64,000 nucleotides of DNA. Origin: GWE2-42-39 sp034003625 (GTDB lineage Bacteria; Bacteroidota; Bacteroidia; Bacteroidales; Prolixibacteraceae). Shown in pieces: positions 8,977 to 18,582 of the stretch (position 1 is the first letter of the stretch; each line of letters opens with the position of its first letter). A program made the position numbers and the translations under genes. The stretch spans positions 62,001 to 126,000 of the forward strand of contig JAVEYG010000005.1 in assembly GCA_034003625.1 (NCBI GenBank), read 5' to 3'. The notes under the pieces are model-generated. The model did not search any database. It saw only the letters and a list, made by a program, of their open reading frames with translations, and was not told the DNA's origin.

Positions 8977-10290
8977 TCAAGCATGAAGAACAACTTGTTT
9001 GGTTTTTGCCATCCGGAGCAATAAATAACCGGCAATTCCAGAAATGACCGACCCCAAAAGGATCCCCACTTTTGCCGAGTCAAGGAAAGCTGTGTTCTCA
9101 ATAAAAGCCAGGTTGGCAATAAATATCGACATGGTAAACCCGACTCCTGCCAACATAGCTATACCGGCCACCTGCGTCCGGCTAACGTCGCCCGGCAGAT
9201 CGGCCAGTTTCAGTTTAACGCCCAAAAAAGAAAACAGGGTCACGCCAAGCAGTTTCCCGATAAACAGACTAAGCGCAATAACAACAACAAGCGAAAGATC
9301 GATCTGCATAGTTGTACTGAACGAAACGCCCGCATTGGCAAATGCAAATACCGGCATAATAAAGTAGGCCACCCAGTTGTGCAGCGAATGTTCGAGGTGT
9401 TGAAGCGGCGATTGGACCTTGCCGGTCCAGTCTTCCAAATCATCAATCTGTTCAATTTGCTCCGTCGTCAGAACAGGGTCCTCGTTGTCTTCCGCTTCCT
9501 TTATGTTTTGGGTAATCTCCTTTAATTTGTGAATGTAAGTTTTAATATCAATCTGTTGCCGTATGGGAATGGTAAAAGCCAGTAAAACACCTGCTACTGT
9601 GGGATGAATGCCCGATTTCAGGAACAACAGCCAGACAAAAGTTCCCAAAATGGAAACGACATACTTGTTGTATACCTTCCGTATAGAAAGAAAGGTAAGT
9701 ATCAGCAACGGAAAAACCGACAGGCCCAGCAACAGCCAGTTAATACCGGAACTGTAAAAAACAGCTATTACCAATACTGCCCCGATGTCGTCCACTATGG
9801 CAAAGGCAGTGAGAAAAATTTTCAGGCTCAGAGGCACCCGTTTGCCCAACAGGTTTAGTATGGCAAGCGAGAAGGCAATATCGGTTGCCATTGGGATGCC
9901 CCATCCTCTGGCTGTTTCCGGGTCTTTGTTCAGAAGGAAGAAGAATGCTACCGGCAGCAACATTCCGCCTAAGGCAGCAAAAAAGGGGAAAGAGGCTTTT
10001 CGTACCGAATTAAGTTCCCCGATCAGGAGTTCCCTCTTTATTTCTAAGCCGATCAGGAAAAAAAATAAGGCCATAAGTCCATCGTTCACCCACAATATCA
10101 ATGGTTTTGTAAGTTCAAAATGGGTACTGCTAAATCCGATTTTGTATTGCCATAATAATTCGTAGGACGACGCCCAGGGGGAATTGGCCCATATCAGGGC
10201 AATGATGGTCGCGGAGAATAACAGAATTCCACTGAAACTTTCAATTCTTGTAAATTTTTGAAACGGAGTAATTATTATTTTTTCAATCAT
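8977..10290 (-). CDS. nhaA: Na+/H+ antiporter NhaA
   Basis: A 437-residue inner-membrane antiporter that exchanges Na+ or Li+ for H+. Conserved ion-binding residues are present: the Asp in MATDIAFSLAIL (about D136, equivalent to E. coli D133) and the paired Asp of AFAIVDDIGAVLVIAVFY (about D167-D168, equivalent to D163-D164). N-terminal helices begin SFSGILLFSATIIALIWANSPWA as usual. A charged insert of about 50 residues in mid-protein (KLKEITQNIKEAEDNEDPVL) is longer than in E. coli NhaA but common in Bacteroidota homologues. It is a single gene, with divergent or independent neighbours. Confidence 0.95.
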   Translation of the reverse strand: MIEKIIITPFQKFTRIESFSGILLFSATIIALIWANSPWASSYELLWQYKIGFSSTHFELTKPLILWVNDGLMALFFFLIGLEIKRELLIGELNSVRKASFPFFAALGGMLLPVAFFFLLNKDPETARGWGIPMATDIAFSLAILNLLGKRVPLSLKIFLTAFAIVDDIGAVLVIAVFYSSGINWLLLGLSVFPLLILTFLSIRKVYNKYVVSILGTFVWLLFLKSGIHPTVAGVLLAFTIPIRQQIDIKTYIHKLKEITQNIKEAEDNEDPVLTTEQIEQIDDLEDWTGKVQSPLQHLEHSLHNWVAYFIMPVFAFANAGVSFSTTMQIDLSLVVVIALSLFIGKLLGVTLFSFLGVKLKLADLPGDVSRTQVAGIAMLAGVGFTMSIFIANLAFIENTAFLDSAKVGILLGSVISGIAGYLLLRMAKTKQVVLHA

Positions 10291-10423
10291 GTACTATTTT
10301 TTGATTTTAAAATCCGGGATTTAAAATTATTGTCCCCGGTTAAGATATAAATATCTTTCCAAATACCGCCGAAAAATTTCATTCATATTCTTAACTTTAT
10401 GCAAAAATCAAAACTTAGCCGTC

Positions 10424-10966
10424 ATGAAAAAACTTATTTTATTTGCATTGATACTTTCCGTAGGGCAGGCGATGGCCCAGTTCGTTTCCAATCCATACAG
10501 CCCAACCCGGATAGGTGATTTCATCATCCAAAACGGGAAAATCTATTATATAAAACAAGTCGGCTTGCCTTTCAGCCCTGAAAATTATGCCGGGATGTTG
10601 CTGAAGAAAGACACGCCCAACGAAGCCATCAAAGTAAACATGAATGTAAAAGAAGGCCTGAAAGGCACGTTTACCAACTATCCACTCGACTGGTCAAGCC
10701 CGGGTTACAAATTACGGAAACTGGAGCCTTTTTTACTGATGCCGTTCAATGCAACTTTTGAAATTGAAAAGCAGACCCACGGATATGTACTGAAGGTCAC
10801 CAATATCTGGTTCAACGATTCAAATGAAAAAAGGAACCTTACGTTGGAAGATATTGTGCTGTCGAAAGGGGGGAATGTGTTCTCGAAAGAAAAAAAAGAA
10901 GTCCGTTCGCTTTCCATTTTAAACATGAACCTGAACGAAGTTTTTATGCCGCAAATGACCTTCTGA
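10424..10966 (+). CDS. small secreted/periplasmic protein of unknown function
   Basis: A 180-residue protein with a clear Sec signal peptide (MKKLILFALILSVGQAMAQ, likely cleaved after AMA). The mature part has no motif I recognise; it starts with FVSNPYSPTRIGDFIIQNGK and is mixed alpha/beta with many aromatic residues, with no Cys. A possible -7 element TAACTTTA lies at 10392-10399. An SdpI-like gene begins 19 bp downstream on the same strand, so they may be cotranscribed. No function is proposed. Confidence 0.7.
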   Translation: MKKLILFALILSVGQAMAQFVSNPYSPTRIGDFIIQNGKIYYIKQVGLPFSPENYAGMLLKKDTPNEAIKVNMNVKEGLKGTFTNYPLDWSSPGYKLRKLEPFLLMPFNATFEIEKQTHGYVLKVTNIWFNDSNEKRNLTLEDIVLSKGGNVFSKEKKEVRSLSILNMNLNEVFMPQMTF

Positions 10967-10985
10967 TATTATCCCAGGCTAAAGA

Positions 10986-11339
10986 ATGATGACAGAAAAT
11001 ACGCTGTTCTTTATTCCGGTTTTAACCGGACTGGTTTTTATAATTACCGGAATCATATTATTGAAGTTTCCGCCCAAAAAGAGAAATAGTTTTTATGGTT
11101 ACAGGACTGCCAGTTCAATGAAAAACCAGGAAAGATGGGACTTTGCTCAAATATACTCTTCAAAAGAAATGATAAAACTGGGATCTTTATTGGCCCTATT
11201 GGGGTTGATCGGATTGAAATATCGCCCGGATGAAGAAACAGGAGTATTTTGGGGAATGGTTTTTTTGATTTTAATAGTAATTGTACTAATCGTAAGGGTT
11301 GAATTAGCGATAAAAAATAAGTTTAAAAAAAGCGCATAA
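10986..11339 (+). CDS. SdpI family small membrane protein
   Basis: A 117-residue protein with three hydrophobic segments (FFIPVLTGLVFIITGIIL; LGSLLALLGLIGL; FWGMVFLILIVIVLIV). The cytoplasmic loop NSFYGYRTASSMKNQERWDFAQ is the hallmark of the SdpI/YhfL family, named for the Bacillus immunity protein against the SdpC toxin. Most homologues are not linked to a toxin, and none is evident here, so an immunity role is not supported. Two adjacent ATG codons (10986, 10989) are both possible starts. Confidence 0.8.
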   Translation: MMTENTLFFIPVLTGLVFIITGIILLKFPPKKRNSFYGYRTASSMKNQERWDFAQIYSSKEMIKLGSLLALLGLIGLKYRPDEETGVFWGMVFLILIVIVLIVRVELAIKNKFKKSA

Positions 11340-11438
11340 AAACTACGCTGCATTTTGCAAACCCCTTGCTTTTTAACATCTGTTGAAAAGTTTGGGTGAA
11401 CAATCGACTGGTTTATTTCCTTCCATCTGTGAAACGTT

Positions 11439-11446
11439 TATCTTTG
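11439..11446 (+). promoter_or_regulatory. Bacteroidota -7 promoter element for mutS
   Basis: TATCTTTG matches the Bacteroidota -7 consensus TAnnTTTG exactly and lies 33 bp before the TTG I propose as the mutS start. Transcription would begin near 11452, downstream of the GTG at 11396, so that GTG could not be the initiation codon of this transcript. Confidence 0.6.
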
Positions 11447-11479
11447 TTTTCTGTTCAGGAATCATTTAATAGTTCAGTT

Positions 11480-14095
11480 TTGACGACTCCAAGAAAATAC
11501 GTGGAAACGCCTCTGATGAAGCAATATTATGCGGTGAAAGACAAGCACCCGGACGCTGTTCTGCTGTTCCGGGTGGGCGATTTTTACGAAACGTTTGGAG
11601 AAGATGCCATCAAAGCGTCTGAGATACTCGGAATTACCCTGACCCGACGGGCGAACGGTTCGGCCAGTTCGGTGGAATTGGCCGGTTTTCCGCACCACGC
11701 GCTGGATACTTACCTGCCCAAATTGGTACGCGCCGGGCAGCGGGTGGCCATTTGCGAGCAGCTCGAAGACCCGAAAATGACCAAGACCATTGTCAAGCGC
11801 GGGATTACCGAGTTGGTAACGCCGGGCGTTTCCATCAACGACAACATCCTCGAACACCGCGAAAACAACTTTCTTGCTTCGGTCCACTTCGATAAAAATT
11901 TGGCAGGGGTCGCCTTCCTCGATATTTCGACCGGCGAATTTTTGACTGCTCAGGGAAGTTTTGAATACATCGATAAATTGCTGAATTCGTTTCAGCCCAA
12001 AGAAGTTCTTTTTCAGAAAGGAAAGGGGAAAGAATTTACAGCCCTGTTTGGCGGAAAATTTTACACCTACACGCTCGACGACTGGGTGTATACTGAAGAT
12101 GCCTCGACAGATCGTTTGTTGCGCCACTTTGAAACCAAATCGCTGAAAGGTTTCGGGGTGCAAAACCTGCATTACGGGATTGTTGCTTCGGGCGCCATCC
12201 TGCATTACCTCGACCTTACGCAGCACACCAACCTGGGGCATGTTTCGGGTTTGTCGCGCATCGAAGAAGACAAATACGTGTGGCTCGACCGGTTTACCAT
12301 CCGCAACCTCGAATTGTTTGCATCAATAAACGAGGGGGCTAAAACGCTGGTACAGGTGATCGATAAAACCATTTCGCCGATGGGCGCACGTCTGCTGAAA
12401 CGCTGGATTGCCCTTCCGCTGAAAGAAGTGTCGGCCATTAACAACCGGCTCGATGTGGTGCAGCATTTCATCCAGCAACCGGAACTGAAAGCCGAAATTG
12501 AAGAGCAGCTCCGGCAGGTGGGCGATCTGGAACGCATCATCGGGAAAGTGGCGGTGGGGCGAATCAATCCGCGCGAAGTGGTGCAACTGAAATACGCGCT
12601 CCGGGCGATTGTCCCGATCAAAGAACGATGTGCCGGTTCGGGAAATGCCGGTTTGGTGCGTTTTGCCGAACAGTTGAACCCCTGCGAGTCGATCAGGCGG
12701 CGCATTGAAAAGGAAATCCACCCCGACCCGCCGATGCTGTTGAACAAAGGGCGGGTGATTGCCGACGGCGTTTCAGACGAATTAGACGACCTGCGGAAAA
12801 TCGCCTATTCAGGAAAGGATTACTTAGCGCAAATGCAGGAGCGTGAATCGCAACGAACGGGCATTTCTTCGTTGAAAATATCGTTCAACAACGTGTTCGG
12901 GTATTATATTGAAGTGCGCAACACCCACAAAGACAAAGTTCCCGCCGACTGGATACGAAAACAAACCTTAGTGGGCGCCGAACGTTACATCACCGAAGAA
13001 CTAAAGGAATACGAAGCAAAAATACTGGGGGCCGAAGAAAAAATACTGTCGCTCGAAATGCAATTGTTCAACCAGTTGGTGGTTGCCCTTTCGGAATACA
13101 TCGCGGCTATTCAGCTAAATGCGGTACTGTTGGCGCAGATCGACTGCCTGCTTTCGTTCGCTACTTCGGCCATTAATAACGAATATTTCAGGCCCGAAAT
13201 CAACGATTCAAAAATTATTGATATAAAAGAGGGCCGCCATCCGGTCATTGAGCAGCAGTTGCCCATCGGCGAACCGTACATTGCCAACGATGTGCTTCTC
13301 GATACCGACGACCAGCAAATTATCATCATCACCGGGCCCAATATGGCCGGTAAGTCGGCGTTATTGCGGCAAACGGCGCTGATTGTGCTGATGGCGCAAA
13401 TCGGTAGTTTTGTGCCGGCGCGCGAAGCCAAAATCGGTTATGTCGATAAAATATTCACCCGGGTAGGGGCATCCGACAATATCTCGTTAGGCGAATCGAC
13501 CTTTATGGTCGAGATGAACGAGGCGGCCAGTATCCTGAACAACCTCTCCGACCGCAGCCTGATCCTGCTCGACGAACTAGGGCGCGGAACCTCGACCTAC
13601 GACGGTATTTCCATTGCCTGGTCGATTGTTGAATACATTCACGAACACCCGAAAACCCGGGCAAAAACCTTGTTTGCCACCCATTACCACGAGTTGAACG
13701 AGATGGAAAAATCGTTTGGGCGGGTGAAGAATTTCAACGTAACCATCCGCGAAATGGGCAACAAGGTGATTTTTCTGCGGAAATTAGTGCGCGGCGGCAG
13801 CAACCATAGTTTTGGGATCCACGTGGCGCGTATGGCGGGGATGCCTGCATCGGTGGTGAAACGGGCCAACGAAATCCTGCTCGAATTAGAAGGGACCCGG
13901 GAAAAGGACAAATTAGCCAAACCCCTGACCGGCATGGCCGAACACCGCGAAGGCTTCCAGATGAGCTTCTTCCAGTTAGACGACCCGGTGCTGAAACAAA
14001 TCCGCGACGAGATTAAAAACCTCGACATCAACAACCTTACGCCCATCGAAGCGCTGAATAAACTAAACGGGATAAAACGGATAACGGGGCTTTAA
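11480..14095 (+). CDS. mutS: DNA mismatch repair ATPase MutS
   Basis: Full-length MutS (871 residues from the TTG at 11480). The mismatch-recognition domain carries the Phe-x-Glu motif in GDFYETFGEDA, which stacks on the mispair. The ATPase has Walker A GPNMAGKS at about residue 619, Walker B LILLDELGRGTST, and THYHEL. It recognises mispairs and recruits MutL. The reading frame is open upstream to a GTG at 11396, but a TAnnTTTG promoter element at 11439-11446 falls between. The family normally begins only a few residues before ETPLMKQYY, so I choose the TTG at 11480 (AGGAA at 11457-11461 is a distant possible ribosome site). It converges with the lamin-tail gene with a 2-bp gap. Confidence 0.93.
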   Translation: MTTPRKYVETPLMKQYYAVKDKHPDAVLLFRVGDFYETFGEDAIKASEILGITLTRRANGSASSVELAGFPHHALDTYLPKLVRAGQRVAICEQLEDPKMTKTIVKRGITELVTPGVSINDNILEHRENNFLASVHFDKNLAGVAFLDISTGEFLTAQGSFEYIDKLLNSFQPKEVLFQKGKGKEFTALFGGKFYTYTLDDWVYTEDASTDRLLRHFETKSLKGFGVQNLHYGIVASGAILHYLDLTQHTNLGHVSGLSRIEEDKYVWLDRFTIRNLELFASINEGAKTLVQVIDKTISPMGARLLKRWIALPLKEVSAINNRLDVVQHFIQQPELKAEIEEQLRQVGDLERIIGKVAVGRINPREVVQLKYALRAIVPIKERCAGSGNAGLVRFAEQLNPCESIRRRIEKEIHPDPPMLLNKGRVIADGVSDELDDLRKIAYSGKDYLAQMQERESQRTGISSLKISFNNVFGYYIEVRNTHKDKVPADWIRKQTLVGAERYITEELKEYEAKILGAEEKILSLEMQLFNQLVVALSEYIAAIQLNAVLLAQIDCLLSFATSAINNEYFRPEINDSKIIDIKEGRHPVIEQQLPIGEPYIANDVLLDTDDQQIIIITGPNMAGKSALLRQTALIVLMAQIGSFVPAREAKIGYVDKIFTRVGASDNISLGESTFMVEMNEAASILNNLSDRSLILLDELGRGTSTYDGISIAWSIVEYIHEHPKTRAKTLFATHYHELNEMEKSFGRVKNFNVTIREMGNKVIFLRKLVRGGSNHSFGIHVARMAGMPASVVKRANEILLELEGTREKDKLAKPLTGMAEHREGFQMSFFQLDDPVLKQIRDEIKNLDINNLTPIEALNKLNGIKRITGL

Positions 14096-14097
14096 AA

Positions 14098-16842
14098 TCA
14101 CAGCCTATCGGTCAGTGTACAAGTCTTCCTGTATTTTTTTACATTTCCTTTGGTATCGAAAAGCTCAACCAGTACGATGTAAATTCCCAGCCCCGACCGC
14201 GAGTTGTCGGCTTTTTGTCCGTCCCAGTACCAGTCGCCTTCCTGCCCGAGAAGTTCGTTTTTTGCCAGGTGGTTTATCAACCGCCCCTGCGAATCGTAAA
14301 CTTTTACATGGCCCGAATAACCGGGTTTATCTAACTGGTAATGAATAATCAGGCGGTCGTTGTAGCCGTCGTTATTGGGCGAGAAAACTTCAGGAGAGAG
14401 GGCAATGCTTCCCTCCGGCTGCAACTCGTTGCGAACTTGCGAATTGGCATAGCCAGGCGTGGCAAAACCCACCGTGGAAGCTGCCGAATGCCAGTTGGAT
14501 GCGCTTTCTGTTGGCGCTTCAAACGACAGGCGTTCCAGCGAAACCCCTTCGCAGTCGCCGAGCAGCGGGTGGTGCATCTTTTCAGAATAAGTAAATTCGT
14601 CGAGTACCTGCGACGAATCGTCGAGCAAAACCACGGTTCCCTGGTCATCGGGATAGGAGGGGAACGAACTCATTTTGCAGAAACATTCAGGGCAAGGGGT
14701 GTAATAAAAAAGACGGGTTGCCGACGAGTCGGCAGTGCACAACACATACTCTCCGGGACTAAGCCAACGGTCGCTATTGCAAATTTTGCGAATGTTATTT
14801 AATTCCGATTGCCCGTCATGGTTAGCTATGCACAGGTTTTTCAGGTTGATTGTTCTTTGCGAATGGTTGTAGATTTCAACAAAGTCGGCCCCGCCGGGAT
14901 ACGGGTTGAACAAAACTTCCGAAATTAAAATATCGCCTGCGACCAGTTGCTGCAACACGAAATGATCCCCGTTGTTTATCACGGGGTTCCCGCACTCATC
15001 GGTTAAGTCCGAAATCTGCAATGAGTAATTGGTATTGGGAATAAAATCTTTTGGGAAAGACAAAACAACTTCAGCCGGATGGCTTGTTTCGATCAGCGCC
15101 GGGTTGCCCATTGCCGGGGTAACCGAGTAATGTTGGCTGTCTGCCAGCAATTCGGGCAAAATATTTTCAGAGAAGGTCAATTTCAGTTCATTGGCAGAAA
15201 TTATTTCGATGCTTACCATCTCGGGACTTTTGTTGTCGGGATTGGCTGCCGCCACCGAATTTAGTTCGCCGGGGCTTCCGCCTGCCGGTGCAACCGAAGC
15301 CGTCCAGTTTCCGGCTTGTCCGCAAAACCGTTGCGGGTCAATCCGTTCGAGCGACCAACCCCCGTTTTTCTTGTCTTCGTCGGCATACCATATATCGCTG
15401 TAACTTATTTCATCGACAAGCAGTCCGGTGGATGTTTCGATGCTGATTTTTGCGCCGCTGTTCCGCAAGGTGGGGAAACTTTTCAACCCGGTTGCGGCTT
15501 CAAGGAGAGCGGCGCCTTCGGTGTTGGTCAGCAGTAGAAATTTGCCGGGGTACAAAAGTGCAGATTCAAGAAGGCATTTTTTATCATCCACTTTCAGTAC
15601 AAGGCCCGACAGGGAAACGGGGAAAGCACTTCGGTTGAAGAGTTCAATGTACTCGTATTCGGGAAGCCCCTCAGGCGGGTTAGGATCGGCAAAAATTTCG
15701 TTCACAACAAGCGAATGTTCGCGGCAGGGGAGTACCCAGCAAAACGAAAGGGTTCCGGGTTTCATTTCTGTTCCTGAAAGGTCGGATATCCCCGACACGT
15801 CGAGGTTCAGGTTAAATTCGGAAGGTGGTTCCACCGTCAGCATAATTTTTTTGGGATTCCCGGGATTCGCCACGGCGCTGATCACCGGGATTATTTTTCC
15901 CGATTCGTCGTAAAGTTTAAAATCCGAAACAGCCACCGATCCAGAGCTGATTTCTTTGTTGAAGGTTATTTCTGCCTGTTCTTCATTGATCACTGTTATT
16001 TTTTCGACGAAAGGAGGAAGTGGAAAGCATTTCAGCGCAATGTCGTCGGCCCAGAGCTGCCCTGCCCGGGTGCTTGTAAAGTCGAAATGCAGCCCGATGA
16101 AATCGAAGCGAAAGGTTGAAGCGTCGGCGCCTTCGGCATAATTTTCTTTTTCTCCGGAGTTGTTTACCGAACAAAGCGACCACTGTCCTTTGCCTTTTCG
16201 TTCAATTTCGAGCGTGAATTGTGTATTTGCTTTCCAAAGCATGTTGCTTTGAACAACTAAGCTGTCGGGTTTCCCGTTGCGGAACCGCCACAGTTCGACC
16301 CAATCGCTGTTGCCGGCGATGTTCACCCCCGCGGCCCATCCGTTCAGCGCCGCCGGGTCGGAGGAATCGGCCAGCAAATAGTACCAAAAACGGTTGCTGG
16401 TCGAGGGATCCCAGTTGCCGTTTTTCAGACTGATGTTCCACCGGTGGTCGGATGAGTTCAGGTTTAAACCCACCGGATAAAAAATTACACTCTCCGGATG
16501 GGTTGGTTGAGGCGAATGGCGCAGCGAAAAGTCCCCGTTAATTTTTCCTTCGGAACTCACGAACCAGTCGCCGGATGAAACCCATTCGTTTAATTGTTGG
16601 CCTTCAAAATCAAAAAAATAATCCGTATTATTGTCATCTTCACCGGCAACTTGGAAATCCGGGGCAATGTACGCCAGTTTTGTTTTATGCGGAGTGGTGG
16701 GACGAAATACTGTTTTGTTATTGATGTCCCGGAAATCGTTGACAGAAACTGAAAATAATTTGTTCCGGGTTCCTCCTGTACAGGTTTCGATTGTTAAAAA
16801 AATGAGAACCAAAAAATGGAATATACAAATAATTTGTGTCAT
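14098..16842 (-). CDS. large secreted lamin-tail-domain protein with gliding-type C-terminal domain
   Basis: A protein of about 914 residues with a signal peptide (MTQIICIFHFLVLIFLTIETC; the ATG at 16842 fits better than the one at 16863). After an N-terminal jelly-roll-like region (about 60-270) there are two lamin-tail domains: VVNEIFADPNPPEGLPEYEYIELFN and ISEVLFNPYPGGADFVEIYN. Each is preceded by an Ig-like segment (EAEITFNKE, ELKLTFSEN types). The end has SPNNDGYNDRLIIHY and a FlgD/CHU_C-like fold, resembling type B T9SS cargo tails. It is probably exported and surface-attached. Such proteins are common in Bacteroidota and their roles are mostly unknown; some homologues carry nuclease domains, which I do not see here. 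Confidence 0.85.
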   Translation of the reverse strand: MTQIICIFHFLVLIFLTIETCTGGTRNKLFSVSVNDFRDINNKTVFRPTTPHKTKLAYIAPDFQVAGEDDNNTDYFFDFEGQQLNEWVSSGDWFVSSEGKINGDFSLRHSPQPTHPESVIFYPVGLNLNSSDHRWNISLKNGNWDPSTSNRFWYYLLADSSDPAALNGWAAGVNIAGNSDWVELWRFRNGKPDSLVVQSNMLWKANTQFTLEIERKGKGQWSLCSVNNSGEKENYAEGADASTFRFDFIGLHFDFTSTRAGQLWADDIALKCFPLPPFVEKITVINEEQAEITFNKEISSGSVAVSDFKLYDESGKIIPVISAVANPGNPKKIMLTVEPPSEFNLNLDVSGISDLSGTEMKPGTLSFCWVLPCREHSLVVNEIFADPNPPEGLPEYEYIELFNRSAFPVSLSGLVLKVDDKKCLLESALLYPGKFLLLTNTEGAALLEAATGLKSFPTLRNSGAKISIETSTGLLVDEISYSDIWYADEDKKNGGWSLERIDPQRFCGQAGNWTASVAPAGGSPGELNSVAAANPDNKSPEMVSIEIISANELKLTFSENILPELLADSQHYSVTPAMGNPALIETSHPAEVVLSFPKDFIPNTNYSLQISDLTDECGNPVINNGDHFVLQQLVAGDILISEVLFNPYPGGADFVEIYNHSQRTINLKNLCIANHDGQSELNNIRKICNSDRWLSPGEYVLCTADSSATRLFYYTPCPECFCKMSSFPSYPDDQGTVVLLDDSSQVLDEFTYSEKMHHPLLGDCEGVSLERLSFEAPTESASNWHSAASTVGFATPGYANSQVRNELQPEGSIALSPEVFSPNNDGYNDRLIIHYQLDKPGYSGHVKVYDSQGRLINHLAKNELLGQEGDWYWDGQKADNSRSGLGIYIVLVELFDTKGNVKKYRKTCTLTDRL

Positions 16843-17008
16843 TGACTTAAAAATTAAAAGCAATAAACTAATTTTACCAGCTAATTGTTACAGATTAGAG
16901 TATGAAAAATCGACAAACTAATTTAACAAAAATTTTTCAGAAACAGTCATAAACAATACAAATATTTTTTAACTCGTTTTAAAAACAAAAATTAATTTTT
17001 CAGAAAAG

Positions 17009-18019
17009 ATGAAGATTGCAGTTGTAGGTGCAAGTGGAGCGGTAGGACAGGAATTCCTGAAAGTTCTCGAAGAAAGGAACTTCCCGCTTGATGAGTTGGT
17101 TTTGTTTGGTTCGGCCCGCAGCGCCGGAAACGTGTATAACTTTAAAGGTCAGAAACTGACAGTAAAGGAGTTGAAGCACAACGATGATTTTAAGGACATT
17201 GACATTGCCCTTACATCGGCCGGCGCTTCGATTTCTAAAGAATTTGCAACTACAATTACCAAATACGGCGCAATCATGGTTGATAATTCAAGCGCCTTTC
17301 GTTACGATAACGACGTACCGCTGGTGGTCCCCGAAGTGAACCCGGAGGACAGCCGCAACCGTCCGCGCAACATCATTGCCAACCCGAACTGTTCCACTAT
17401 TCAGATGGTGGTTTCCCTGAAACCCATCAACGATTTATCGAAAATTGTACGGGTACATGTGGCTACCTACCAGGCAGCCAGCGGCGCAGGGGCGCAGGGA
17501 ATTGCCGAGCTGGAGAACCAGGTTAAACAGGTGGCAAACGGCGAAGAACCCACCATCGCAAAATTTCCGTACCAATTGGCGATGAACATCATTCCCCAGA
17601 TCGACGTCTTCCTCGACAACGATTACACAAAAGAGGAAATGAAAATGAACTGGGAGACCAAGAAGATCATGCATACCGGTGCAGAAGTGAGCGCGACCTG
17701 TATCCGCATTCCGGTTGCACGGGCCCACTCCGAAGCCATTTGGGTGGAAACGGAAGAAGCGTTGGATATCCAACAGGTGAAAGAAGCTATGCAGAATTTT
17801 GAAGGTTTGACTGTTCTTGATGTTCCCGCCGAGAAAAAATACCCGATGCCTTTGTTTGTTTCCGGTAAAGATGATGTATACGTTGGCCGCATCCGCAAAG
17901 ACATTGCCAACCCGAAAGGACTGACTTTCTGGTGCGTGGGCGACCAGATCAAAAAAGGGGCAGCCCTTAATGCCGTGCAGATTGCCGAATGGCTGATTGC
18001 CAACGGAGAAGTGAAATAA
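17009..18019 (+). CDS. asd: aspartate-semialdehyde dehydrogenase
   Basis: A 336-residue enzyme making L-aspartate semialdehyde from aspartyl phosphate with NADPH, on the lysine, threonine and methionine route. The Rossmann motif GASGAVGQEF is at 7-16, the catalytic cysteine is in NPNCSTIQM (C128), and the substrate-binding region RIPVARAHSEAIW carries the acid/base His. It is monocistronic: an AT-rich 150 bp precedes it and a strong bidirectional terminator overlaps its stop codon. The ribosome-site-like AGAAAAG precedes the ATG. Confidence 0.95.
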   Translation: MKIAVVGASGAVGQEFLKVLEERNFPLDELVLFGSARSAGNVYNFKGQKLTVKELKHNDDFKDIDIALTSAGASISKEFATTITKYGAIMVDNSSAFRYDNDVPLVVPEVNPEDSRNRPRNIIANPNCSTIQMVVSLKPINDLSKIVRVHVATYQAASGAGAQGIAELENQVKQVANGEEPTIAKFPYQLAMNIIPQIDVFLDNDYTKEEMKMNWETKKIMHTGAEVSATCIRIPVARAHSEAIWVETEEALDIQQVKEAMQNFEGLTVLDVPAEKKYPMPLFVSGKDDVYVGRIRKDIANPKGLTFWCVGDQIKKGAALNAVQIAEWLIANGEVK

Positions 18020-18058
18020 TAAGAACAGGGAGTAATTGAATACTCCCTGTTCTTATTA
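18017..18058. terminator. strong bidirectional terminator overlapping the asd stop codon
   Basis: An 18-bp perfect inverted repeat (left arm 18017-18034, right arm 18041-18058) with a 6-nt loop ATTGAA. The left arm contains the asd TAA. Its ends are TAATAAG/CTTATTA, so both strands end in A/T-rich flanks. It separates asd from the convergent membrane-protein gene. Confidence 0.85.
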
Positions 18059-18081
18059 AAGGGCCGTTCGTATTTTTTGTT

Positions 18082-18465
18082 TTACATTTTCAAAAGGGAA
18101 TAAACGGAAAAAAACAGGAACAACGAAAAAACCACGCAAATCAGGGTAACAAAACGGTAGTAACATATTTTCATCCATTTCAGAAAAAGAGATACAAGAC
18201 AGATGCCGGAACAGAGAACAATTCCCTTAAAAAAGGAGATGACCCGAAGCTCCCTGGAAGTCACATTTCCGGAAGTTTCCGGTACCTGTACCTGTCCTGA
18301 AAGCAATATCCATAGGGCATAAATACCAAGAGCAATAAAAATAAAACGGCCAATATCCGTAACCCATTCTTTATTATCGACCCAGCCAAAGATGATAAAA
18401 ATTATTGCCCCGAAAATACCGAATTGAATAGAGCTGGTAAATGTCAGAAGAAGGTTCTGTTCCAT
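18082..18465 (-). CDS. small membrane protein of unknown function
   Basis: A protein of about 127 residues from the ATG at 18465 (a further ATG at 18486 adds seven residues). It has four hydrophobic segments (IQFGIFGAIIFIIFGWV; FIFIALGIYALWILL; GIVLCSGICLVSLFL; FVTLICVVFSLFLFFSVY). The loop QVQVPETSGNVTSRELR is the only soluble stretch. I do not recognise the family. It converges with asd across the terminator and is divergent from the HAD phosphatase gene. Confidence 0.6.
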   Translation of the reverse strand: MEQNLLLTFTSSIQFGIFGAIIFIIFGWVDNKEWVTDIGRFIFIALGIYALWILLSGQVQVPETSGNVTSRELRVISFFKGIVLCSGICLVSLFLKWMKICYYRFVTLICVVFSLFLFFSVYSLLKM

Positions 18466-18519
18466 AATAAACAAATTGATTGGCAAAAGTGTTAATTTTT
18501 CCTTAAAGAAAAAAGGACA

Positions 18520-18552
18520 TTTGTACCCTGTTTGAATTATTGGTTACTTTTG
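18520..18552 (+). promoter_or_regulatory. promoter for the HAD-phosphatase operon
   Basis: TTTG at 18520-18523 and TACTTTTG at 18545-18552 match the Bacteroidota -33 (TTTG) and -7 (TAnnTTTG) elements with a 21-bp spacer. Transcription would start near 18559, 24 bp before the ATG at 18583, which favours that start codon. Confidence 0.65.
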
Positions 18553-18582
18553 CCCCGAACAATTAATAAAATCAGAATACCC

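Noticed and set aside
10986..11339. SdpI gene as immunity part of a toxin system with the preceding secreted protein
   Set aside because: The secreted 180-residue protein shows no resemblance to SdpC, and most SdpI-family proteins are not linked to toxins.
11474..12241. Long open frame (255 codons) opposite mutS
   Set aside because: It lies wholly antisense to well-conserved MutS codons, has a Cys/Phe/Arg-rich composition typical of antisense frames, and no recognisable motif.
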